A DNA stretch of 6,606 nt, taken from Chitinophagia bacterium. GTDB lineage: Bacteria > Bacteroidota > Bacteroidia > Chitinophagales > Chitinophagaceae. Within the stretch, counting starts at the first letter, position 1, and each line of letters begins with the position of its first letter. The notes beneath the pieces were generated by a model. The model searched no databases. It was not told where the DNA came from and saw only the letters and a list, made by a program, of their open reading frames with translations. Location of the stretch: contig RGVM01000152.1 in the NCBI GenBank assembly GCA_010027295.1, forward strand, positions 1-6,606, written 5' to 3'. Below, piece after piece: positions 1 through 5,685 of this stretch. The position numbers and the translations under genes were made by a program.

Positions 1-1
1 G

Positions 2-523
2 TTCCTTCTCGTCTACGGCACGGCTGGCAACGCGGAGGAGAACGCATGGGCCGCCGCAAAGGCGAGATATGACGCCGAGACCTGGTACTATCGCGGGAAC
101 GGAGCCCTCGACGTAATCCCGGACACCGAGTACGACAGCATTCGACATGCCGGCCGCGGCGTGGTGCTCTACGGCAACGCACACACGAACAGCGCCTATG
201 GCGCACTGATGCGCGGATGCCCCGTGTTCATAGGAAGGGGCATAGCCTCCGTCAGTGGCAGGGAATGGTCAGGTGGAGATATCGGCGCTTGCTTCGTGTG
301 GCCGGGAAGGGGTGAGGATCGAACCTGCGTCGCCGTCGTCGGCGGTACGGGGCCTGCGGGCATGCGTGCCGCCGAGTCGAACCAGTACTTCGCGGGGGGC
401 AGCGGCTTCCCCGACATCCTTCTGTTCCGATCCTCGATGCTCACACTGGGACCGGAGGCGCTGGTGGCCGCCGGATTCTACGAGAACGACTGGACGGTGG
501 GGGATGATATCGTCTTCCGCTGA
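2..523 (+). CDS. C-terminal part of a probable alpha/beta-hydrolase (prolyl-oligopeptidase-like) protein, 5' end outside window
   Basis: The frame is open from the left edge to a TGA at 521-523 and gives 173 residues with no start in the window, so this is the tail of a larger protein. Visible segments, counted from the window edge, are VYGTAG (residues 4-9), ARYDAETWYYRGNGALDVIPDTEYD (about 21-45, quoted here only as a landmark region rich in Trp/Tyr) and VVLYGNAHTN (54-63). From memory this resembles the C-terminal part of large secreted Bacteroidota hydrolases annotated as prolyl oligopeptidase or alpha/beta-hydrolase. No complete catalytic triad or G-x-S-x-G nucleophile motif is visible in this piece; those would lie upstream. 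No membrane segment is seen. The gene ends tail-to-tail with the PaiB-like gene, 57 nt away, so it is a separate transcription unit. That it is coding is clear; the family is a moderate-confidence recognition and the substrate is unknown. Confidence 0.6.
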   Translation, partial: FLLVYGTAGNAEENAWAAAKARYDAETWYYRGNGALDVIPDTEYDSIRHAGRGVVLYGNAHTNSAYGALMRGCPVFIGRGIASVSGREWSGGDIGACFVWPGRGEDRTCVAVVGGTGPAGMRAAESNQYFAGGSGFPDILLFRSSMLTLGPEALVAAGFYENDWTVGDDIVFR

Positions 524-580
524 GCCGGTAGGTGGAATGTGGGGCGGTGTGCTCTGCGGAGACATCCATTATGTTCCCCT

Positions 581-1198
581 TCAATCCTTCCGCCTGTCCC
601 TTTCCATGAAGGCCGCGATGGCCGTCTCGTTCGTATCTGAACTTGCCGAGAGTGCGTTGATGATTCTATCCCTCTCCGCCTCAGAGCGGTTCTGGCTGAG
701 TTTCTTCTTCGCCTGGAGTTCGCTGACCTTCACCTCGAAGGCGACGATGCCCTTCAGCATCTTCATGCGGTAGTCCTCCGGCAGGGCGTCCCACTGGCTC
801 CTGTAGCCTGCCTCGTAGGTGTCGATCATCCCTTCCAGCGCCCTCAGGGCTTCGGAAGGGTCTGTGAGCAGCCTTCCGTAGCCATAGGCATGTACGGAGA
901 TGTAGTTCCAGGTGGGTACGTTGGTGGAATGGTCGTAGTGCCGTGGCGAGATGTATGCGTGGGGCTCGCTGAAGATCACGAGCGCCTTGTGGGATGCCAG
1001 TTCCATCCACTGCGCGTTGGCCTTGGCGAAGTGGGAGGTCAGGAACAGGTCCTCGCCCCTCCTGTCGACCGAGAAGGGCAGGTGCGTCGCCGTGGGCAGT
1101 CCGTCTTTCGCCGTCACGATGGTGGCGAATGCGTAGCGCCTCATGAAGTCAACGACCTCGTCGTCGTCGGTCACACGGTTGAAGGCTGGGATGTACAT
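581..1198 (-). CDS. PaiB-family FMN-binding (negative transcriptional regulator-like) protein
   Basis: This 205-residue protein matches the usual length of the PaiB family, whose members have an FMN-binding split-barrel fold. Family landmarks are MYIPAF at the N-terminus, GLPTATHLPF (33-42), HFAKANAQW (56-64), PHAYISPRHY (79-88), VPTWNYISVHAYG (94-106) and the C-terminal KLSQNRSEAERDRII (166-180). In Bacillus subtilis, PaiB is linked with the PaiA acetyltransferase and represses sporulation and protease genes; in most genomes the function is unproven and may be flavin- or heme-linked. The ATG at 1196-1198 fits the family N-terminus exactly. No Shine-Dalgarno site is evident. The gene lies 60 nt downstream of the membrane acyltransferase gene on the same strand, and no promoter-like sequence was seen between them, so co-transcription is likely (inference). 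No paiA-type acetyltransferase gene is adjacent. The protein looks cytoplasmic. Confidence 0.9.
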   Translation of the reverse strand: MYIPAFNRVTDDDEVVDFMRRYAFATIVTAKDGLPTATHLPFSVDRRGEDLFLTSHFAKANAQWMELASHKALVIFSEPHAYISPRHYDHSTNVPTWNYISVHAYGYGRLLTDPSEALRALEGMIDTYEAGYRSQWDALPEDYRMKMLKGIVAFEVKVSELQAKKKLSQNRSEAERDRIINALSASSDTNETAIAAFMERDRRKD

Positions 1199-1258
1199 CC
1201 TGGGATGCTTGTGGGGATGATGGCGTGTGTTTTCTCGCTTCGCTCGGCGATTCTTTCC

Positions 1259-2350
1259 TCAAAGCCGGAAGAAGATCCCCTTTCGGAATAGGAACAGGCA
1301 CATGCCCCATTCAAGGCCGAAGATAACGAGTGCGGTGACGATGTGCTGTACATGTTGCGGGACCGAGGCCATCGACATGAGGCCGTTGGTGACCGCTCCG
1401 GCATATCCGTTGAACCAGCGGGCCCCCACGATCTCGAAGAAGAGGTATATGAAGATGGAGTTCATGCCGATCACCTTCAGGAAGCCGACGCTGCGGTGTC
1501 CCCTTCGATCCACCCATTCCCATGCGGCGGCGAGTGCGAGCAGGCACCAGCCCAGGGATGCCAGTGTGAAGGAGCTGGTTGCGATCCTCTTGATGATGGG
1601 CGTGACCCCGGAGACATCTAGCCAGAGTCCGGCGATGAGGGTGCCCGTCCCCCATAGGACCAGCGACACCGGTGAGTCAGGTTTTCGGAGTATGAACCGA
1701 CCTGCCATCGCACCCGCGATGGTATGCACGGACGTCGGGATGGCGTTGATGGCGACCCAGCCGCCGCCGTTGATCTTGCCCATGAGCTGCAGGTCGACGT
1801 AGTTACCGAAGTTGTGCTGGTCGGTGAAGGGCTGGTCAAAGCCCGGTACGCCCGTGAACCGGTACAGGCATTCCGTGAGGAGGAGGAGTCCGACGCAGAA
1901 GGCTGCCTGTGCCGCTAAACGCCATTCAATGACCAGCCATGTCAGCAGCGTGGTGAAGGCCAGCTGGGTGAGGACGTTCCAAAGCTCGAAGGACAGGCCC
2001 GTCTTGCGCACCGCGTAACTCAGTACGCCCCAGAAAAACAGCCATCCCGATCGCTTGAGGGTCTTGAGGCCTGTCGATGCACGGGTTTCCCCCTTTTCCT
2101 TCTGTCTCTGCAGTGAGATCGCCATCGCTGTGCCCGCGATGAACATGAAGCCCGGCTGGATCAGGTCCCAGAACCGCAGTCCGTTCCAGGGGTGGTGGAA
2201 GAACTGATCTACCATCGGGGCCGCGATCGTTCCCTGCGAGATAGGCTCCAGCGCCTCGTAAAGGCCTGCGGCCTCCAGGGCCAGCAGCACCATGATGGCG
2301 CCGCGGAGGGCGTCAAGGCTGAGGAGGCGCTGGGGTTTGTCTGGAGACAT
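1259..2350 (-). CDS. Polytopic membrane acyltransferase, HGSNAT/NagX (DUF5009-like) family
   Basis: From the ATG at 2348-2350 the protein has 363 residues and about ten hydrophobic segments, so it is an inner-membrane protein. The N-terminal LLSLDALRGAIMVLLAL (9-25) is the family hallmark: a short basic stretch, then S-x-D-x-x-R-G leading into the first membrane helix. Next come FFHHPWNGLRFWDLIQPGF (50-68), which carries the conserved His region near the proposed acetyl-transfer site, and FIAGTAMAISL (70-80). Later landmarks are TPIIKRIATSSFTL (250-263) and IGMNSIFIYLF (294-304). Human HGSNAT and bacterial NagX relatives move acetyl groups from acetyl-CoA to amino sugars across a membrane; the substrate here is unknown. 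The frame stays open to an ATG at 2473, adding 41 residues, but that extension is not membrane-like or family-like and would fill the regulatory gap, so the 2350 start is preferred. The gene is divergent from the trp operon. Confidence 0.85.
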   Translation of the reverse strand: MSPDKPQRLLSLDALRGAIMVLLALEAAGLYEALEPISQGTIAAPMVDQFFHHPWNGLRFWDLIQPGFMFIAGTAMAISLQRQKEKGETRASTGLKTLKRSGWLFFWGVLSYAVRKTGLSFELWNVLTQLAFTTLLTWLVIEWRLAAQAAFCVGLLLLTECLYRFTGVPGFDQPFTDQHNFGNYVDLQLMGKINGGGWVAINAIPTSVHTIAGAMAGRFILRKPDSPVSLVLWGTGTLIAGLWLDVSGVTPIIKRIATSSFTLASLGWCLLALAAAWEWVDRRGHRSVGFLKVIGMNSIFIYLFFEIVGARWFNGYAGAVTNGLMSMASVPQHVQHIVTALVIFGLEWGMCLFLFRKGIFFRL

Positions 2351-2459
2351 GTGGGATTGCGTTTCGGTTTGGGATGAGGTTTTGAGCTGTCTTCCAGTGG
2401 CAATATCCCAAAAAAACGCACTCCCTTCATGTGTCAGTCCGAGCCATCCTCCAGAAAAA

Positions 2460-2467
2460 TTCTTTTG
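2460..2467 (+). promoter_or_regulatory. Candidate -7 element of the trp operon promoter
   Basis: TTCTTTTG matches the Bacteroidota -7 consensus TAnnTTTG at five of six defined positions. A start of transcription about 5-7 nt downstream would place the 5' end near 2473, exactly at the base of a small GC hairpin and about 26 nt before the leader ORF. No clear TTG box lies at the expected distance upstream (2434-2440), so this is a weak candidate. Confidence 0.25.
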
Positions 2468-2472
2468 CCACA

Positions 2473-2489
2473 TTGGGGCAAAGCCCCGA
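2473..2489 (+). other. Small GC hairpin upstream of the trp leader ORF
   Basis: TTGGGGC (2473-2479), loop AAA, then GCCCCGA (2483-2489) forms a 7-bp stem with one T-G wobble. It ends 10 nt before the leader ATG. It has no T-tract after it on the plus strand, so it does not look like a terminator in that direction. It may stabilise the mRNA 5' end. Its CCCC arm could also compete for the GGGG at 2545-2548 as a first segment of the attenuator. The hairpin is seen directly; its role is inferred. Confidence 0.45.
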
Positions 2490-2499
2490 CATTCGCGTC

Positions 2500-2544
2500 A
2501 TGAATATTAACAACGTCATGGGATGGTGGCATGCGAGCTCCTGA
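2500..2544 (+). CDS. trpL: trp operon leader peptide with tandem Trp codons
   Basis: ATG at 2500 opens a 14-codon frame, MNINNVMGWWHASS, ending at TGA 2542-2544. The two adjacent TGG codons (2524-2529) in so short an ORF, just before a terminator hairpin and the trpE gene, are the signature of a sensing peptide for charged tRNA-Trp. A second in-frame ATG at 2518 would give MGWWHASS; its upstream stretch (AATATTAACAAC) is A/T-rich as is usual before Bacteroidota starts, so either start is possible, and both keep the Trp codons. The peptide itself is expected to have no function beyond ribosome stalling when Trp is scarce. The 13-nt distance from the second Trp codon to the stop, and the stop directly abutting the antiterminator segment, suit that role. 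No experimental support is visible here. Confidence 0.8.
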   Translation: MNINNVMGWWHASS

Positions 2545-2586
2545 GGGGTCCGTCTGTCATGACATACGTCGATATGAAGAGGCCCC
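2545..2586 (+). promoter_or_regulatory. Antiterminator of the trp attenuator
   Basis: GGGGTC (2545-2550), starting immediately after the leader stop codon, can pair with GGCCCC (2581-2586), the core of the terminator's 5' arm, through six base pairs including one U-G. A ribosome stalled on the Trp codons (2524-2529) should leave GGGGTC free, so this pairing would block the terminator. A ribosome at the stop codon should cover it and let the terminator form. Between the arms lies the palindrome TGTCATGACA (2555-2564), flanked by CGT (2551-2553) and ACG (2566-2568), which could form a nested helix. The pairings were read by eye and no folding energy was computed. Confidence 0.6.
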
Positions 2587-2611
2587 GTACAAAGACGGGG
2601 CCTCTTGCTTT
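2577..2611 (+). terminator. Attenuator terminator hairpin of the trp operon
   Basis: AAGAGGCCCCGT (2577-2588) and ACGGGGCCTCTT (2595-2606) are perfect reverse complements and form a 12-bp stem with the 6-nt loop ACAAAG. The following GCTTTGT is only a modest U-tract, so release may be partial. The hairpin ends 27 nt before the trpE start and lies directly after the Trp-rich leader ORF, which makes it a conditional terminator (attenuator) rather than the end of a transcript. Confidence 0.85.
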
Positions 2612-2619
2612 GTCACAAC

Positions 2620-2633
2620 AACCGAAAGAAAAC
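2620..2633 (+). promoter_or_regulatory. A-rich translation initiation region of trpE
   Basis: ACCGAAAGAAAAC directly precedes the trpE ATG at 2634. There is no Shine-Dalgarno core, but an A-rich stretch just before the start is typical of Bacteroidota initiation regions. It supports 2634 over the in-frame upstream ATGs at 2523, 2559 and 2574, which would place the attenuator hairpin inside the gene. Confidence 0.5.
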
Positions 2634-4040
2634 ATGAAGAGCGTCAGGATAGCGACACGAGTCAGGCGTATGCTGGCCGACATCCACACTCCCGTGGGCA
2701 TCTACCTCCGGCTGCGCGACAGGTTCCGCGACACCGTTCTGCTGGAGGGGGCCGATGGACATGCTTCCGACAACAGCTGGTCATTCATCTGCGTCAATGC
2801 CATCGCAGGTGCCGAAGTCCGTTCCTTCGATACCCTCGAGGTAAAACTCCCATGTGAGAAGCCGGAGACCGTAAGGATTGAGGATGGCGGCCGGGTACCG
2901 GAGCTGCTATGGTCATTCCTGCAGCGGTTCACTGCCGAGGGCGATGCACGCGAGGCATCTTTTGCACAGGCTTTCTACGGATATACCAGTTACGATGCCG
3001 TCCGATTCACAGAGTCCTCACGCCTGGGCGGCCGTCGGGAGGCCATGATCCCGCTCATGCGGTACAGGCTCTATCAGTATGTGATTGCCATCAACCACTT
3101 CCGTGACGAGCTTTTCCTCTGCGAGAACCACATCGAGGGACTACCCTCCGAGTCGGATCTGCTGCTCTCACTCATCCGCAGTCGTGACGTCCCACAGTAT
3201 CCGTTCGCGCTGACAGGCAACGAGAACTCAGACATGTCCGACGCCGACTATCTCCGAATCGTGCACAAGGGCATCGCCCATTGCCTTAGGGGAGACGTCT
3301 TCCAGGTCGTCCTCAGCCGCAGTTTCCGCCAGGGTTTCACTGGTGACGAGTTCAACGTCTACCGTTCCTTGCGTAGCATCAATCCATCGCCTTACCTGTT
3401 CTATTTCGACTACGGTGACTATCGCATCATGGGTTCCTCCCCCGAGAGCCAGCTCATCGTGCGCGATGGGCGCGCCACCGTCCACCCCATCGCCGGCACC
3501 TTCCGCCGTACGGGCGACGACGAGACCGACCGTCGGGAGGCCGACAGGCTCCTCGAGGACCCCAAGGAGAATGCGGAGCATGTGATGCTGGTCGACCTCG
3601 CCCGCAACGACCTCAGTCGCGTCTGCAAAGACGTGTCCGTGGCCAAGTATCGACAAGTGCACTTCTACTCCCATGTCATTCATCTGGTGAGTGAGGTCTC
3701 CGGACTCGTGCCGCCCGACAGCAACCCTTTCGAGCTGATGGCGAATACATTCCCTGCCGGCACCCTCAGCGGTGCGCCAAAGGTGAGGGCCATGGAGGTC
3801 ATTGACGACTGCGAGGCATCCGAAAGGGGCTGGTATGGCGGCGCTATCGGCTCCATCGGCCTCGACGGCAGCTGCAACCATGCAATACTCATCCGAAGCC
3901 TACTGAGTCGCGGCAACACCCTCACATACCGCGCAGGCGCCGGCATTGTCGCCTCCAGCAGGCCGGAGAGCGAGTTGCAGGAGGTGCATAACAAACTAGG
4001 CGCTCTCCGTAAGGCCATCGCCAACGCACAGGAATTATGA
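2634..4040 (+). CDS. trpE: Anthranilate synthase component I
   Basis: TrpE converts chorismate to anthranilate using ammonia supplied by TrpG, the first committed step of tryptophan synthesis. The 468-residue product has the full chorismate-binding domain: GDVFQVVLSR (220-229), NPSPYLFY (250-257), SSPES (268-272), PIAGTFRRT (285-293), DLARNDLSRV (321-330), TFPAGTLSGAPKVRAMEVID (372-391) and YGGAIGSIG (401-409). The Ala in PIAGT fits anthranilate synthase; PabB enzymes have Lys there. The N-terminal domain carries TPVGIYLRLRDRF (19-31) and LLEGAD (36-41). The usual motif here is LLES, where the Ser (Ser40 in E. coli) takes part in tryptophan feedback inhibition; residue 39 is Gly (GGG at 2748-2750). 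The Asn-Pro-x-Pro-Tyr part of the inhibitor site is intact. The start at 2634 aligns with the family N-terminus and follows an A-rich stretch. The stop overlaps the trpG start as ATGA, and expression is probably governed by the upstream Trp-codon attenuator. Confidence 0.96.
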   Translation: MKSVRIATRVRRMLADIHTPVGIYLRLRDRFRDTVLLEGADGHASDNSWSFICVNAIAGAEVRSFDTLEVKLPCEKPETVRIEDGGRVPELLWSFLQRFTAEGDAREASFAQAFYGYTSYDAVRFTESSRLGGRREAMIPLMRYRLYQYVIAINHFRDELFLCENHIEGLPSESDLLLSLIRSRDVPQYPFALTGNENSDMSDADYLRIVHKGIAHCLRGDVFQVVLSRSFRQGFTGDEFNVYRSLRSINPSPYLFYFDYGDYRIMGSSPESQLIVRDGRATVHPIAGTFRRTGDDETDRREADRLLEDPKENAEHVMLVDLARNDLSRVCKDVSVAKYRQVHFYSHVIHLVSEVSGLVPPDSNPFELMANTFPAGTLSGAPKVRAMEVIDDCEASERGWYGGAIGSIGLDGSCNHAILIRSLLSRGNTLTYRAGAGIVASSRPESELQEVHNKLGALRKAIANAQEL

Positions 4041-4687
4041 CAGGCGCCAGGAAACCGGATATTGAAAAAGGCCCCGTGGAACGCATCCTCGTCTTCGACA
4101 ACTACGACTCCTTCACCTATAACCTGGTGCAGCTTGTAGAGCGCATCACGGGCCGTCGTCCAGATGTGCGTCGCAACGACGAGATGCCCCTCGCCGATGC
4201 CGAAAGTTACGACCGCATCATCCTCTCCCCGGGACCCGGCATCCCCGAGGAGGCGGGACTATTGCTCCCACTGATCCGGGCCTATGCATCCTCCCGGCCT
4301 ATGCTTGGCGTATGCCTCGGCCATCAGGCCATCGGGCAGGCTTTCGGTGCCCGGCTTGCAAACCTCTCGCGGGTATACCATGGCATTGCGACCGAAGTCC
4401 GCCTGGTAGCGGATCTCGAGCCCAGTTCGTGTGGCGACGACTGGTTCGCCGGACTCTCGGAAGGCATTACTGTCGGCCGATACCACAGCTGGGTGGTCGA
4501 GGAGGATGGGATGCCCGACTGCCTCGAGGTCACCGCCCGCGATGCGGAAGGCAGGGTAATGGCACTGCGCCACAGGACCTTCGACGTGCATGGAGTGCAG
4601 TTCCATCCCGAGAGCATCCTGACGCCAGAGGGCGAGCGCATGCTGCGCAACTGGCTCGGGGGAGGCAACTATCAAATCGAACGGTGA
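4037..4687 (+). CDS. trpG: Anthranilate synthase component II (glutamine amidotransferase)
   Basis: This class I glutamine amidotransferase releases ammonia from glutamine for TrpE. In the 216-residue product, ILVFDNYDSFTYNLV (17-31) opens the domain, SPGPG (64-68) forms the oxyanion region, GVCLGHQAIG (91-100) holds the nucleophile Cys93, GRYHS (147-151) is a TrpG/PabA signature, and GVQFHPES (186-193) supplies His190 and Glu192. All triad residues are present. The ATG at 4037 overlaps the trpE stop by 4 nt, suggesting translational coupling and balanced amounts of the two subunits. It leaves about 15 residues before the domain that most family members lack. An in-frame GTG at 4076, preceded by TTGAAAAAGG, would give MERILVFDNYDSF, closer to the usual N-terminus, and is the main alternative. 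The protein could also serve p-aminobenzoate synthesis, but its position next to trpE argues for the tryptophan pathway. Confidence 0.95.
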   Translation: MTGARKPDIEKGPVERILVFDNYDSFTYNLVQLVERITGRRPDVRRNDEMPLADAESYDRIILSPGPGIPEEAGLLLPLIRAYASSRPMLGVCLGHQAIGQAFGARLANLSRVYHGIATEVRLVADLEPSSCGDDWFAGLSEGITVGRYHSWVVEEDGMPDCLEVTARDAEGRVMALRHRTFDVHGVQFHPESILTPEGERMLRNWLGGGNYQIER

Positions 4688-4692
4688 CGAAT

Positions 4693-5685
4693 ATGCGAAA
4701 ATATCTGTCCACACTGCTCGGCCACGGGACCCTGGGCCGGGACGAGTCCCGAGAGGCGCTGCTGTCTATCGGCCGGGGCGAATGCAACGAGCACGAGGTG
4801 ACGGCCTTCATGACCGTCTTCCTCATGAGGAGCATCACTATAGAGGAGCTCGAGGGCTTCCGTGACGCCCTGTTAGCCCTGTGCGTGCCCGCCGACCTGG
4901 GCACCACCGACCTCGTCGACATCGTCGGTACCGGCGGCGACGGCAAGGACACTTTCAACATCTCCACCCTGTCCTGCTTCATCGTGGCGGGCGCGGGGCA
5001 GCGCGTCGCCAAGCACGGCAACTACGGGGCCAGCTCCGTCAGCGGCGCTTCCAACGTCATGGAGCGGCTGGGTTACCGCTTCAAGAACGATGTCGCGGCA
5101 CTCAGGGCCGAGCTCGAGGGCGCCGGCATCTGCTTCCTGCATGCGCCCCTCTTCCATCCTGCCCTCAAGAACGTGGGCCCCATCCGCCGCAATCTGGGTG
5201 TACGCACCTTTTTCAATATGCTGGGCCCGATGGTCAACCCGGCCCGGCCCGACTTCTCGCTCGTCGGCGTCTTCAGCCTCGAGATGGCCCGCATCTACAA
5301 CTACCTGCTCCAACGGGACGGGCGGCCCTTCACCATCATCCACGGTCTGGATGGCTACGACGAGATATCCCTCACCAACGACACCAAGGTCATCCGCCGC
5401 GACGGCGAGCAGGTGCTCTCGCCCGAATACCTGGGCAAGCGGCGCGTGCTGTCCGAAGACCTGTCCTGCGGGGGTACGGCCGAGGCGGCGTCCGCCATCT
5501 TCCGAGACATCCTGGAGGGCCGCGGCAGCTGGTCGCAGAACGCCGTCGTCCTCGCAAACGCCGCCATGGCATTACAGTGCACGGGGCGCTATGCGTCCTA
5601 CGAGGATGCCTACGCGGCTGCCGTGGAAAGCCTTGACACGGGCAGGGCCCTCCGCTGCCTCAATACCCTCATATCGCTCCAATGA
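4693..5685 (+). CDS. trpD: Anthranilate phosphoribosyltransferase
   Basis: TrpD joins anthranilate and PRPP to give N-(5'-phosphoribosyl)anthranilate and pyrophosphate. The 330-residue length is normal. A helical N-terminal part (1-70) is followed by the PRPP-binding loop GTGGDGKDTFNIST (79-92), KHGNYGASSVSGASNVME (107-124), the anthranilate-site stretch GPIRRNLGVRTFFNMLGP (162-179) and DGYDEISLT (220-228), whose Asp-Glu pair (223-224) binds magnesium in the family. The ATG at 4693 is chosen because MRKYLSTLLG matches the family N-terminus; the frame stays open far upstream, but only as an out-of-frame shadow of trpG. The gene starts 5 nt after the trpG stop and ends in an ATGA overlap with trpC. 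It is a stand-alone enzyme, not fused to the amidotransferase as in some enteric bacteria. Third codon positions are strongly G/C, as in trpC. Confidence 0.97.
   Translation: MRKYLSTLLGHGTLGRDESREALLSIGRGECNEHEVTAFMTVFLMRSITIEELEGFRDALLALCVPADLGTTDLVDIVGTGGDGKDTFNISTLSCFIVAGAGQRVAKHGNYGASSVSGASNVMERLGYRFKNDVAALRAELEGAGICFLHAPLFHPALKNVGPIRRNLGVRTFFNMLGPMVNPARPDFSLVGVFSLEMARIYNYLLQRDGRPFTIIHGLDGYDEISLTNDTKVIRRDGEQVLSPEYLGKRRVLSEDLSCGGTAEAASAIFRDILEGRGSWSQNAVVLANAAMALQCTGRYASYEDAYAAAVESLDTGRALRCLNTLISLQ

Larger units (their letters stand above)
2351..2499. other. Divergent intergenic region between the membrane acyltransferase gene and the trp leader
   Basis: This 149-nt stretch separates the acyltransferase start from the trp leader ORF and is visibly richer in A/T than its flanks, for example the A7 run at about 2410-2416 and AAAAATTCTTTTG at 2455-2467. 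It should hold promoters for both directions. I found no convincing Bacteroidota promoter (TTG, spacer, TAnnTTTG) for the leftward gene. The rightward candidate is listed separately. The frame of the leftward gene stays open through most of it, which I regard as chance. Confidence 0.5.

Noticed and set aside
524..580. Possible bidirectional terminator between the two convergent genes (TGGAATGT 533-540 with ACATCCA 562-568).
   Set aside because: The stem is short and bulged with a large loop, and no T-tract follows on either strand.
2351..2473. 41-residue N-terminal extension of the membrane acyltransferase (start at 2473).
   Set aside because: The added residues do not resemble the family, and the extension would consume the divergent promoter region. 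The ATG at 2350 places the S-x-D-x-x-R-G helix start at the normal position.
2523..2633. Longer trpE beginning at 2523, 2559 or 2574.
   Set aside because: These starts would run coding sequence through the Trp-codon leader or the terminator hairpin and add residues absent from the family. The 2634 start has a suitable A-rich upstream stretch.
4070..4077. GGCCCCGT repeated from the trp terminator arm (2581-2588).
   Set aside because: It is only 8 bases, lies in trpG coding sequence, and is not followed by the complementary arm.
4312..4692. Upstream extension of the trpD frame to 4312.
   Set aside because: It lies wholly within trpG in another frame, and its Arg/Pro-rich translation is typical of a GC-rich shadow frame.
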